Below, piece by piece: positions 35,243-44,057 of a stretch of DNA of 64,000 nt. The position numbers were made by a program, and so were the translations under genes. Source of the DNA: Neorhizobium populisoli (lineage in GTDB: Bacteria > Pseudomonadota > Alphaproteobacteria > Rhizobiales > Rhizobiaceae); the NCBI RefSeq assembly GCF_019430945.1, contig NZ_JAHYCB010000008.1:62001-126000 (forward strand), written 5' to 3'. How positions within the stretch are numbered: the stretch's first letter is position 1; each line of letters opens with the position of its first letter. A model generated the notes under the pieces. It was not told the DNA's origin. It saw only the letters and a program-made list of their open reading frames with translations, and ran no database searches.

Positions 35243-35567
35243 TCAATAGAACGTCCAGCGGAAGGGCATGACCGCCGCGCCCATGGCCGGCGCGTCGCTG
35301 GATATCTCGGATATGATCAGCTTCGGGCTGGCGCGGTGAATGCCGTAGCGCGGGCGGTCGAATATCTGTGTCCGGTCGATCAGCATCTGGGCAAGACCGG
35401 CCGGATCTGGCCGCCGAAGACGATCCCCTGCGGATCGATCGCGGCACGGATCGCGTTGACGAGGCGGTTATAGGCCGGGGTCACCTCTTCCACCCATTCC
35501 AGAACGCCCGGCAATTTCGGGTCGAAGTGCCGGCGCATGTAGTGGATCGAGGGAACATTGACTTGCC
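35243..35567 (-). pseudogene. ROK-family protein C-terminal remnant, frameshifted
   Basis: The minus strand gives VEEVTPAYNRLVNAIRAAID then PQGIVFGGQIRPVL, the C-terminal part of ROK sugar kinases/regulators. A frameshift near 35395 moves the rest to another frame (MLIDRTQIFDRPRYGIHRAS then SEISSDAPAMGAAVMPF, stop at 35243-35245). The whole N-terminal half, with the ATP/sugar site, is missing. The remnant abuts another remnant on the opposite strand. Confidence 0.72.
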
Positions 35568-35924
35568 CATCGCGGCGCCTGGCACGGCGCGCCGGAAAAC
35601 AGCCTGGCGGCAATCGAAAGGGCGATCGCAATCGGCGTCAATATCGTCGAACTCGATGTACGCAAGAGCGCCGATGGCGAACTCTTCCTGATGCATGACG
35701 ACACGCTTCTGCGCATGGTCCTCAGCGAGCGGCTGAACGCGCGTTTCCCGAGCATTGCCATCGTAGGCGAGGAGGCGGTCCCGGAAGATGCATCGGTGGC
35801 TGGCGGATATGCGGTTGTCGTGGGTGGTGAGACGTATCGGCCGGCGATGACGAGGGGTCATTTGCTGACTGCGCCCAATGAAACTTGCTGGAAGGAAGTT
35901 GCTCCCGCACTATTCGAAGTCTAG
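35568..35924 (+). pseudogene. fused remnants of a GDPD and an inositol-monophosphatase-like gene
   Basis: The frame starts at HRGAWHGAPENSLAAIERAI with GVNIVELDVRKSADGELFLM and MHDDTLLRM, the N-terminal third of a glycerophosphodiester phosphodiesterase. It then passes without a break into SERLNARFPSIAIVGEEAV, an inositol-monophosphatase-like segment, and ends with GGETYRPAMTRGHLLTAPNE, like the C-terminus of the same family. A TGA lies directly upstream in frame, and the GDPD start is missing. Two internal deletions in a former GDPD-IMPase gene pair explain the structure. Confidence 0.7.
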
Positions 35925-36199
35925 CGTTGCTTAGGCCATCTAGGTGATAACCGTTGCTCGTAAGCCGCAACTCGTTATTGATCCGCTTGGAGTATTCGCC
36001 TCCCAATTGGTGAAATATCGTCGAATGTGCTCGAAGGAAATTGCGAGCGTGTGGGAGGTGTTCCTGTTGCAGGCGTTTGAACGGTTCGATGTCATCGCGG
36101 CGACGTGTGCGGTAAGGCTGAGTGGCAGAAGCGTCTTCAGCGATCGAACGTTACCCTTCCGTCGCAATGCCGCGCTACACCTTCGTCCGCGCCTCCGTA

Positions 36200-37000
36200 T
36201 CATAGCAGGGTCCGCTGTGCCGGTTCGATCGATTCCGGTTTGGGATTGTCGCCGCGTCGCCGGATTTCGGTCTCGGCGCTGAAACGGAGATCGATATCGC
36301 GATCTCGAGCGAATTCCTGAAGCTTCTCATCGGATAGCCGATCCCAGCCTTTGCCGCGGTCGGGCCCGGATGGTATGCGCGGCAACAGGCCGGGCTCTCG
36401 GCTCCAGTCCAATAGCTGTTCAAGCGATGTTTCGTTCAAAAGGTCGCGAAGATGGTGAGCGGTGACATAAGCGTCCGGCATGGCACGGTGCGCGGGCAGG
36501 CCAATCTCATGAATGAGACCTTTTGGCATGCGCTGATAACGGAGCATCTGGTTGGAAAAACGTGGCATCTCCGGCCAGACGCGTAAAGCGGATTTCCAGG
36601 TGCAGATCCATGGCGTTCCTCCATTGAAACGTGGCGTGCAATATCGCTGTTCGAAACCTGCGCGATGAGCGGCTAATGCATCAAGGCGGCCAGGCGGACG
36701 AAGCACGCTCGCGGCAATCTCCTTCCAGAAGGGCGCGTCGGTGACATGGACGTCGAGAATGTGGTGTACCGCGATTGTGTCCGGTGTCATCGGTCGACCG
36801 GGATTGACCAGCAGCGCGCCGCGCTCCTCCGTCAGCTGCCATTGGCGATCATCATCGAGAACGACGTCTTGCCAGCCGATCTCGCAGACATCGTTCAGTC
36901 CATTGCCGCCAGTCTCAAGGTCGATAACGCGAACTCTTGGCGGTGAGGTGTCTATCGGAAGAGTTTCGATCGGCGTGCCTTGTTTCGTTTGCCCGATCAT
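36200..37000 (-). CDS. DEDDh-type 3'-5' exonuclease domain protein
   Basis: A 266-residue protein with an RNase T/DnaQ-like exonuclease domain (about 20-190). Exo I is VIDLETGGNG (Asp and Glu), the central motif AHRAGFEQRY has Glu where the family usually has Asp, and Exo III is HRAMPDAYVTAHHL (His and Asp). The C-terminal 70 residues carry SDEKLQEFARDRDIDLRFSA, a small extension seen in DnaQ-like proteins. Its ATG overlaps the stop of the DNA polymerase IV gene by ATGA, so the two are co-translated; this suggests a functional link, possibly trimming or proofreading. Confidence 0.85.
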   Translation of the reverse strand: MIGQTKQGTPIETLPIDTSPPRVRVIDLETGGNGLNDVCEIGWQDVVLDDDRQWQLTEERGALLVNPGRPMTPDTIAVHHILDVHVTDAPFWKEIAASVLRPPGRLDALAAHRAGFEQRYCTPRFNGGTPWICTWKSALRVWPEMPRFSNQMLRYQRMPKGLIHEIGLPAHRAMPDAYVTAHHLRDLLNETSLEQLLDWSREPGLLPRIPSGPDRGKGWDRLSDEKLQEFARDRDIDLRFSAETEIRRRGDNPKPESIEPAQRTLL

Positions 37001-38085
37001 AAAGCGAGATCGAGCTGCGGTTGTTCCTCGTCGTCGACGCTCTGGTCGTTGGTGAGCGACGAAAGTGTCACTCCAAGCAGCCTGACCGATCGACGGAAAG
37101 GATAGACCGCCCCAAGTAATGCCGAGGCGGCCTCTAGGATTTGCGCCACACCGGCGACAGGCAGCGTACTTGTGCGGCTACGTGTCGCCTGGGTGAAATC
37201 CGAATATTTCACCTTAATCGTCACTGTCTTGCCGGTGACGCGCTGTGCCTCGCAGTAGCGCCAGACCTTTTCTGCCAGCGGTCTCAATTCGGCAGTCGCC
37301 AGATCAAGGTCATTGATATCCACGCTGAACGTATCCTCGGCGCCCACCGATTTGCGGATCCGATCGGGACGCACCTGCCGCTCGTCGGTACCGCGGGCAA
37401 TCCCATAGAAATAGGGCCCTGATTTGCCGAAATGCTCTACCAGAAACTGCAACGACCTGGATTTGAGATCCGCGCCGGTCTCAATGCCGAGCCGCAGCAT
37501 TTTCTCGGCCGTGGCCGGGCCGACGCCATGGAATTTCTTGATGGGAAGCTGCTCGATGAAGCGTGGCCCATTCTTCGGCGTGATGACGGCCTGACCGTTC
37601 GGCTTGTTGAGGTCGGAGGCCATTTTGGCGAGGAACTTGTTATAAGAAATACCGGCCGAGGCGTTGAGGCCAGTCACCTGTTTGATCTTGGCTCGGATTT
37701 CGAGCGCAATTTCCGTGGCGATCTCCATTCCCTTCAAGTTTTCTGTAACGTCGAGATAGGCCTCGTCCAACGAAAGTGGCTCAATCATCGATGTATATTC
37801 GGCAAAGACAGCGCGGATCTGCTGGGACACCGCTTTGTAGACATCGAAGCGGGGCGGAACGAAAATCAGACCCGGGCATTTTCGAGCGGCCGTCACCGAG
37901 GGCATAGCCGAACGAACGCCAAACTCTCGTGCCTCATAGCTCGCCGCTGCGACCACACCGCGGGCGGCAGCCCCACCCACCGCCACAGGCTTACCTCGCA
38001 GTTCGGGATTGTCCCGCTGCTCTACGGAAGCGTAAAAGGCATCCATGTCGACGTGAATGATCTTACGGATGGATAAGGCTACCAT
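36997..38085 (-). CDS. dinB: DNA polymerase IV (Y-family)
   Basis: Translesion DNA polymerase of 362 residues. The palm motif IIHVDMDAFYASVEQRDNP, VAAASYEAREFGVRSAMPS and the catalytic SLDEAYLDVTE are diagnostic. The HhH motif lies in FHGVGPATAEKMLRLG, and the little-finger domain follows. ATG at 38085 is chosen because the product then begins a few residues before IRKIIHVDMD as in relatives; no strong ribosome binding site is seen and the frame is open to 38409. Cotranscribed with an exonuclease gene downstream. No LexA box could be confirmed by eye. Confidence 0.95.
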   Translation of the reverse strand: MVALSIRKIIHVDMDAFYASVEQRDNPELRGKPVAVGGAAARGVVAAASYEAREFGVRSAMPSVTAARKCPGLIFVPPRFDVYKAVSQQIRAVFAEYTSMIEPLSLDEAYLDVTENLKGMEIATEIALEIRAKIKQVTGLNASAGISYNKFLAKMASDLNKPNGQAVITPKNGPRFIEQLPIKKFHGVGPATAEKMLRLGIETGADLKSRSLQFLVEHFGKSGPYFYGIARGTDERQVRPDRIRKSVGAEDTFSVDINDLDLATAELRPLAEKVWRYCEAQRVTGKTVTIKVKYSDFTQATRSRTSTLPVAGVAQILEAASALLGAVYPFRRSVRLLGVTLSSLTNDQSVDDEEQPQLDLAL

Positions 38086-38248
38086 GACATTTGTGAATTT
38101 CGTTCGGTGGCTAGCGGAAACAAAAAGAGAACATAACAGCCTGGCGGCGCAAATCCAACCCGACGAGATCAGTTTTAAAAAAGACGGGCGAAATAAGACG
38201 ACTTCAGCGACGTTTGGGCTGCATGGACAATTTAGAAGGAGAAACCCC

Positions 38249-38549
38249 ATGGCCGATGATAGTACCACAACGCTCCGCGCGACCTTCAAAACGCGTGCGG
38301 CAGCTGATCTGGCGGTCGAACACCTTGTCCAGCAGCATGGGATCTCTCGGCCGGACATTTTCGTGCAGCCGGTCGCTTCCAATAATTCGGTCGGCACTGG
38401 CGGTGACATGCTGGAGCAGGGGCGATGTGCGAACCGACGCGCCTTTGGACGGGGAAATTGAGGTCTCGGCCGACATTAATATTAGCAGAATCGCTGCAGT
38501 CCAACGCGCCTTTGGAGACCTTGACGCAATCCGCGTTTCAGGCCGCTGA
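38249..38549 (+). pseudogene. small conserved rhizobial-type protein with an internal frameshift
   Basis: ATG at 38249 follows AAGGAG. The first 50 codons read ADDSTTTLRATFKTRAAADL and HLVQQHGISRPDIFVQPVAS. Near 38405-38425 the frame changes: the continuation RGDVRTDAPLDGEIEVSADI with AAVQRAFGDLDAIRVSGR lies in the next frame and ends at 38549. Together they form one protein of about 100 residues with a coherent composition. In the present frame it would stop at 38461. A real mutation or a sequencing error are both possible. Confidence 0.7.
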
Positions 38550-38950
38550 AAGGAGGAGCCGGTTGAACTGGGTTCTCGTATTAGGTGGGGAGTTGGCATC
38601 GAAATGATATGCGGGCCGGCGGCAGGCCTAAAGATAAATAGCTGTGCGGCGCGTTGACCACATCGGAGTGGACGCTGCCGCGACATATCGATCGTCGACT
38701 GGAAAGTTTTGCATCTTGCACGATTCGATCTCTAGGAAGTCATTCACGTGTTGTTGGTCTCCAGCAGGACACGTTGCGAACTGGCGGTCGTTCGGCCGGG
38801 ATTTGGAATGGATGGGGATTTGCCGGTAGATCGTTCCCGAAGCAGCAGGCAGTGATTGGTTGGCGATATCGCAGCCGATGCTGGAACCTGACGGGCCTAT
38901 GCAAGTTTCTAGACTCACCTCGACTGCCTTCCCCTTAGGAAAATCGCTTT
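38550..38950. other. intergenic region without a supported gene
   Basis: About 400 bp that should contain the promoter of the FAD/NAD(P)-binding protein gene. Short frames on both strands lack ribosome binding sites and recognisable products. I see no repeat or strong hairpin. Confidence 0.5.
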
Positions 38951-40636
38951 ATGCCGTTGAAGATTGCTATTGTGGGCTCCGGCCCGACCGGTATCTATAC
39001 CCTGAAGGGTCTGATCCAATCGACCGAGCCATTGGCGATCACGATCTTCGAGACAGAAGCAGAACCTGGCAAGGGAACTCCTTACCACCCCGACATCAAC
39101 GATCGTGCCATGCTTTCGAATATCGCCAGCATCGAGCTTCCGGCGATCTGCGAAACTTTGACAGGCTGGCTGCATAGGCAGTCGGATCGCAACCTACAGC
39201 TCTTGGGTGTCGAGCGCACCACCATCGGCGAGCGGGAATTTTATCCGCGGGTTGTATTGGGAGAATATCTGCAGTCACAATTTTTGCAATTGGTCGAAGC
39301 TGGTCTGGCGAAGGGTCACAGCATCGACGTCAAGGCTTCCCACAGGGTCTCCGATATTGAACTCCAGCGGCAACAGATCAGCTTGACAGTTCGATCGGCA
39401 GACGATCGCGCGACTCAATACCTGTTCGATCACGTTGTCCTGGCGACCGGCCATGACTGGCCGGAAACGACTGAGGTCAAACCCGGTTATTTCATATCAC
39501 CTTGGCCGGCGCCCGTTCTGAAAAGCATCCCGCCGTCAAAGCTCGGCATTCTCGGCACGTCCTTGAGCGGCATCGACGCGCTGATCACGGTGGCGACAAA
39601 ATACGGAGCCTTTCTTCTCGATGAGCACGGCGATCTCCAATATCAGCCTTTGCCTGACACCGACGCTTTTCACGCAACGATGATGTCGCGCAAGGGCGTG
39701 TTGCCCGAGGCTGATTTCTACTGCGAGATACCGTACCGACCACTCGCGATCTGCACGCCCAATGCCATGGGTCAACTGATCGCGGCCGGCAGCCTCGGGC
39801 TCCTCAATGCTATCTTCGACCTCTTCAGATCCGAGCTCGTCGCCTGCGATCCGGATTATGCGGCACGCATAGGGCTGGGGCTGCTGACCGTCGAGACGAT
39901 TGCGCCGGCCTATTTCAGGGCGCGGGAAGAGGCGGATCCCTTCACGTGGGCAGCTCGAAGCCTCGCGGAGGCCGAGACGAACAAGAAGCGCAGACACACG
40001 GTCGAATGGCGGTACGCCATTCTTCGGATGCACGAGGTCATCGCGCGCGCAATCCCGCATCTCGACGAGAAAGACCTTGAGCGCTTCCACAAGCATTTCA
40101 AGACGGTGTTTGTCGACGACTACGCAACCGTCCCGCATGAATCGATCCGTCGCCTTTTGGCGCTCCATCGTGTCGGCAAGCTCGATATCCTCGCGCTTGG
40201 CAATGACAGCGAGATCGACGATGCTGAGGTGGAGCGCGGGGCTATCGTGCGCTTCGATGGCGAAAGCTTTGCGTTCGACGCCTTCATCGACGCGACCGGT
40301 CAACACGCCTTGTCAGCGCGCGATATTCCATTTCCAACCCTCAAGGCGCAGGGGGTTTTGAAGAAAGCCGCCACAAAAGCTGCCGGATCATTGGGCGGAG
40401 CCGACGATGGCATTGTTCGCACGGGTGGCATTGACCTCGACAACAAGTTCCGTCCGATCTTCGAGGACAATCTCTCGAACTGTCTCTATTGCGGGTCGAT
40501 CTCGTTTCTTCTCCACAAGCTGCCCTTCGTGCAAGGCATCACCAGCGCTCGGGAGATCGGTGAAATCATTGCCCAGGCCATCGTCGAGGAGGCTTCGAAC
40601 AGCGATCTCATTCATCCGAGCATGGCTTTGGTCTGA
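38951..40636 (+). CDS. large FAD/NAD(P)-binding protein
   Basis: A 561-residue protein of the NAD_binding_9 class. The N-terminal dinucleotide motif is IAIVGSGPTGIYTLKGLI. A conserved GKGTPYHPDINDRAMLSNIA segment follows, and there is a VVLATGHDWPE motif near 165. A second nucleotide-binding loop is GILGTSLSGIDALI. The C-terminal half has FDAFIDATGQHALSARDI. It is distantly related to the truncated protein at the left edge of the window. Its 3' end overlaps the convergent MOSC gene by 25 bp. Substrate unknown; relatives are often near redox or siderophore-like genes. Confidence 0.85.
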   Translation: MPLKIAIVGSGPTGIYTLKGLIQSTEPLAITIFETEAEPGKGTPYHPDINDRAMLSNIASIELPAICETLTGWLHRQSDRNLQLLGVERTTIGEREFYPRVVLGEYLQSQFLQLVEAGLAKGHSIDVKASHRVSDIELQRQQISLTVRSADDRATQYLFDHVVLATGHDWPETTEVKPGYFISPWPAPVLKSIPPSKLGILGTSLSGIDALITVATKYGAFLLDEHGDLQYQPLPDTDAFHATMMSRKGVLPEADFYCEIPYRPLAICTPNAMGQLIAAGSLGLLNAIFDLFRSELVACDPDYAARIGLGLLTVETIAPAYFRAREEADPFTWAARSLAEAETNKKRRHTVEWRYAILRMHEVIARAIPHLDEKDLERFHKHFKTVFVDDYATVPHESIRRLLALHRVGKLDILALGNDSEIDDAEVERGAIVRFDGESFAFDAFIDATGQHALSARDIPFPTLKAQGVLKKAATKAAGSLGGADDGIVRTGGIDLDNKFRPIFEDNLSNCLYCGSISFLLHKLPFVQGITSAREIGEIIAQAIVEEASNSDLIHPSMALV

Positions 40637-41373
40637 TCGCGAACAAGAATGGCGGCATCGCCGACGGAGATTGCGCCTTCAGTACCGACAAATCCGTAAA
40701 TTCCAAAATTGCGACGGTTTTGGCGCAGGATCGAGCGCAGGATATCCGGATTTTCGGAGAGGCCCGGTTGGGCGATCAGTGTCATGCCGCACCTTTTCGT
40801 TTCCTCCGTCGCCAGCATGGTGGCACTTCCCATCTTCAAGCAGCAGCCGAGCCATGCTGTTTCTGGAAGCCCTACCATCCCCGAGGTGTTCAGAACGATA
40901 TTGGGCCGGAAGCGCCTGCAATCGATCTCGTCTGTTCCAAGCAGGTTTGCAAGCCACTCCATCGAGCTCGATGTGACGAGATGAAGGGGGCTGAGAGCGT
41001 AGCGACTTTCCGCGACGGCACTCGCAACGAAAGTACCCCAAGCTGACAGCTCATAAGGGCGTACTGACACGTCGAAGCCAAAATGATGGCTAAGGCGTTT
41101 GTCCATATCCAGCGCGTCGACTGGAATCCATTCGCGGTCGGGAAAGCCGATCTCCGGTATGTCATGCCGCAATCTCGATGAGAGAAAAAGTGCCGACCGC
41201 CATCGCGGTTCTTTTTCAGGCGCAGCAGGCTTGCCGGTCTGCGCATCGACAACCGCCCAGGCCCGGTCTCCGGGAACACCGGTCGCGATCAGATCGACCG
41301 AGGCAAGCCGTTCGCCGCCAAGCGAACTTACCGGATAACGCCAAATTTCCGCAACCCAACCAACTGGTACCAA
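40612..41373 (-). CDS. MOSC domain-containing protein
   Basis: A 253-residue protein with an MOSC_N-like beta-barrel start (GWVAEIWRYPVSSLGGE, GVPGDRAWAVVDAQTGK) and the MOSC core (CRRFRPNIVLNTSG, CGMTLIAQPGLSENPDILR). The conserved Cys is in KRCGMT. The start is TTG at 41373, eight codons inside the longest frame, because GGGAG lies six bases upstream and the product then starts like its relatives; the alternative is TTG at 41397. Family members bind molybdenum cofactor or reduce N-hydroxylated compounds, or deliver sulfur. Confidence 0.85.
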   Translation of the reverse strand: MVPVGWVAEIWRYPVSSLGGERLASVDLIATGVPGDRAWAVVDAQTGKPAAPEKEPRWRSALFLSSRLRHDIPEIGFPDREWIPVDALDMDKRLSHHFGFDVSVRPYELSAWGTFVASAVAESRYALSPLHLVTSSSMEWLANLLGTDEIDCRRFRPNIVLNTSGMVGLPETAWLGCCLKMGSATMLATEETKRCGMTLIAQPGLSENPDILRSILRQNRRNFGIYGFVGTEGAISVGDAAILVRDQTKAMLG

Positions 41374-41457
41374 TATTATCTCCCGGCAAAAATCCAAGCG
41401 GGAACTCGTGAGCCGGATCGGGGTTCCTCATTTCAAAAGCCGTACGGAGAGCAAGGT

Positions 41458-41880
41458 TTGGCAGAGATCGTTTGTGCAGCATTTATCAAGCAGGACCAGG
41501 TCCTATTCGTCAGGCGCGCACCACATCGTAAATGGGGAGCAGGTCTTTGGGATCTAGTCGGCGGGCACGTCGATAAAGGTGAAGCAATCGACGTCGCACT
41601 CGTGCGCGAATGCCTGGAAGAGGTTGGATTGACGCCACTTGCCTTCAATCATCTGGCGACGAGGTTCGAAGACGACGACCGTGACCGGAAGTCTCCCTTC
41701 CATATCTACGCAATCCCGACATGGGCCGGTGGATCCCCAAAACTGCTCGGGACCGAGCATTCCGAGCTTGCCTGGTTCAAGCCGGCCGAGATCGCCGAGA
41801 TAGATCTCGCGCTGGATGAATACCGGAATGTCGTCATGCAGGCGCTGAGTTCCCAGTACCAAACGCGGTCTCCCTCATAG
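41458..41880 (+). CDS. NUDIX hydrolase
   Basis: A 140-residue pyrophosphohydrolase with a complete Nudix box: GGHVDKGEAIDVALVRECLE followed by EVGL, matching G-x5-E-x7-RE-x2-EE-x-G. Start is TTG at 41458, with GGAG eight bases upstream. The first residues AEIVCAAFIKQDQVLFVRRA form the usual first strand of the family. It stands alone between the MOSC gene and a gene-poor kilobase. The nucleotide or other substrate is not predictable. Confidence 0.9.
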   Translation: MAEIVCAAFIKQDQVLFVRRAPHRKWGAGLWDLVGGHVDKGEAIDVALVRECLEEVGLTPLAFNHLATRFEDDDRDRKSPFHIYAIPTWAGGSPKLLGTEHSELAWFKPAEIAEIDLALDEYRNVVMQALSSQYQTRSPS

Positions 41881-42881
41881 AGCAGAAGGACTCGATTGGG
41901 TGAAGAAGCAGCTTTAACAGCGCTCCCTCTAGGCAAGAAGTTGCGGAGAGCTGGCGCGACTGGATTAAGGTCGTACTGATGATGGCACTTCCCGGGATCA
42001 TATGCGGAACGCTGCCATTCTGACGTTCTTGCATGACGGAACCTCCGAAAAATTACAGGATTTTCCAAATGGAAATCAGAGGTCGGTGACGGCCCATTTT
42101 GTTCGACTATGACGCTAACAGCATGGCTTGCGTCGAGGTGAATTACGCCGGTTGCAACGGCGCTGCCGAGTAGCGTTTGAAGAGCAGTATCATGTTCAGT
42201 GGTTGATTTATTCTAGACCTTCCACATCCGGCTAAGCGACGGAACAACGCCTGTTAGGACGCGGCCGAATTTCGGAAAAAATGTTGCCGCAGAGCAACGA
42301 CATCGCTTTTGGATAACGACCTGCTAGGGCTTTCGGGTGAAACAGTGCGCGAGTCCGGCCTAGAAACCGGCGCTATTTCGTACATCGCGATATGTCAGGC
42401 TGCCAGCCCAAGCTCATAATCAATCCTATGCTGCAGGATCGCTATAGTGGGTCAACGAACCCGCGCCTCGGCGTACCCGTGAGGATCCTGTCTTAAAGTG
42501 TCCAAGTTGCACAAGCTCCGCGAAGCACGGCATCATGGTGGCTATAATTAGCCAACCTCCAAGGCGGGCAGGGCGGTAAGAGCATTCGTGCGAAATCCAT
42601 AAGTGCAGTGAGAGCAGCGCCTGTCTCGATCGCACACGAGCCCTCGACACAGGGGCAGCTTTTCAAGGCCATGCGCTGTTGTACTCCATCGTCGTTGCAA
42701 TTCTTTCAGCGTGACGATTATAGTGCGGCTTTATTGGGTTGGCGCGGCGAGGGCCGCCGACCTGCTGCGAAGCATGGAATCAAAAGTTGCGAACGCCCCA
42801 CCGCGTTCGAAGAAGTGGATGAGACGCATCATTTCAATATGAAGTAGGGCGCCGTACAGGCCTGCCCAGAAGGGGATCGCT
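41881..42881. other. one-kilobase stretch without a recognisable gene
   Basis: No frame in either direction has both a plausible ribosome binding site and a recognisable product. The longest candidates are 41706-42068 (-), overlapping the NUDIX gene, and a 79-codon frame at 42608-42847 (+), both with irregular composition. A local segment, GCCGGTTGCAACGGC, near 42147 resembles half of the LacI-type operator at 50901 but is not a palindrome of that type. It must contain the promoter of the RND efflux operon. No regulator gene lies on this side. Confidence 0.5.
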
Positions 42882-44057
42882 ATGCCTTACTCTCTTCGCA
42901 CCGCCATTGCGCTCGGCGCCATATTCATTTTCGCGCCGCTCGCCGCCAAGGCTCAGCAGGCGGCGGCCCCGCCTCCCGTTACCGTTGCAAAGCCCATTGT
43001 CCGCGACGTCGTCGATAATGACGAGTTCATCGGCCGCTTCGAAGCGGTCGACGCAGTTTCCGTCCGCGCGCGGGTCGGCGGCTATCTGCAGGAAGTGCAT
43101 TTCACCGATGGTGCGATGGTCAAGCAGGGCGACTTGCTGTTTGTCGTCGATCAGCGTCCCTTCGTGACTGCCGTCAACGAGGCGACTGCCGCTCTTGAGG
43201 TTGCAAAGGCTACCCTGGGGTATGCGGAGGCGCAGTTCAAGCGTGCCGAAGCCTTGGCTAATAACGGCAGCCAGTCGGTGTCAACCCTCGATGACCGCCG
43301 CCGAGAGTGGGTCTCGGCGCAGGCCAGCGTTCGAGGCGCGCAGGCGGGTGCGGATCGCGCCGCCCTTGACCTCGAATATACGAGGGTCACTGCGCCGATC
43401 AGCGGCCGCATTGATCGTCGCCTACTTTCGGCAGGTAACCTCGTTCAGGCTGACCAGTCGGTGCTGACGACCATCGTTTCGCTCAATCCGATCGATTTTT
43501 ACTTTGACGTCGACGAGCGCCGCCTTCTGAACTTCGCAGACGCAGCGCGCTCGCGCGGCAGCGATCTTCAACAGGGCGGTGGTGGCGTGCCCGTTCGTGT
43601 CCGCATCACCGATTCGACGCAGAAACCCTTCATTGGTAGGCTGAACTTCGCCGAAAACCGCGTCGACAATGCGTCCGGCACTATTCGCATGCGCGCCCGC
43701 TTTGATAATCGTGAACTAATTCTGCAACCCGGCTTGTTTGGCCGCGTTCAGGTTGAGGCCTCGAATACCTACAAGGCAATCCTCGTACCTGACGAGGCGA
43801 TCGGCTACGACCAGAACCAGCGCGTTGTCTACGTCGTCGGCGCCGACGGCACGGTCTCGACCAAGCCGGTGAGAACCGGACCGCGGCTTTATGGCTATAG
43901 AGCAATCCGCGAAGGCCTGACCGGCACTGAAACGATCGTCGTCAACGGCCTGATGCGCGCCCGCCCGGGCTCGAAGATCTCGCCGCAGATAACCGAGCTG
44001 CCTCAAAGCCGTGAAGATATAGCGCCGGAGGCCGCTGGCTTGGAGATGGCGCAATGA
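42882..44057 (+). CDS. RND efflux periplasmic adaptor, AcrA/MexA family
   Basis: A 391-residue membrane fusion protein. A signal sequence (ALGAIFIFAPLAAKAQ) has no lipobox Cys, so it is exported but probably not lipidated, unlike AcrA. The lipoyl/hairpin region includes VRARVGGYLQEVHFTDGAMV, and LEYTRVTAPISGRIDRRLL is the classic second lipoyl motif. The C-terminal barrel has VPDEAIGYDQNQRVVYVV. Overlaps the pump gene by ATGA. No outer-membrane TolC-like gene is in the window. Confidence 0.94.
   Translation: MPYSLRTAIALGAIFIFAPLAAKAQQAAAPPPVTVAKPIVRDVVDNDEFIGRFEAVDAVSVRARVGGYLQEVHFTDGAMVKQGDLLFVVDQRPFVTAVNEATAALEVAKATLGYAEAQFKRAEALANNGSQSVSTLDDRRREWVSAQASVRGAQAGADRAALDLEYTRVTAPISGRIDRRLLSAGNLVQADQSVLTTIVSLNPIDFYFDVDERRLLNFADAARSRGSDLQQGGGGVPVRVRITDSTQKPFIGRLNFAENRVDNASGTIRMRARFDNRELILQPGLFGRVQVEASNTYKAILVPDEAIGYDQNQRVVYVVGADGTVSTKPVRTGPRLYGYRAIREGLTGTETIVVNGLMRARPGSKISPQITELPQSREDIAPEAAGLEMAQ

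Noticed and set aside
42145..42162. Possible third LacI operator near GCCGGTTGCAACGGC
   Set aside because: Only one half matches the 16-bp operator and the symmetry centre differs.
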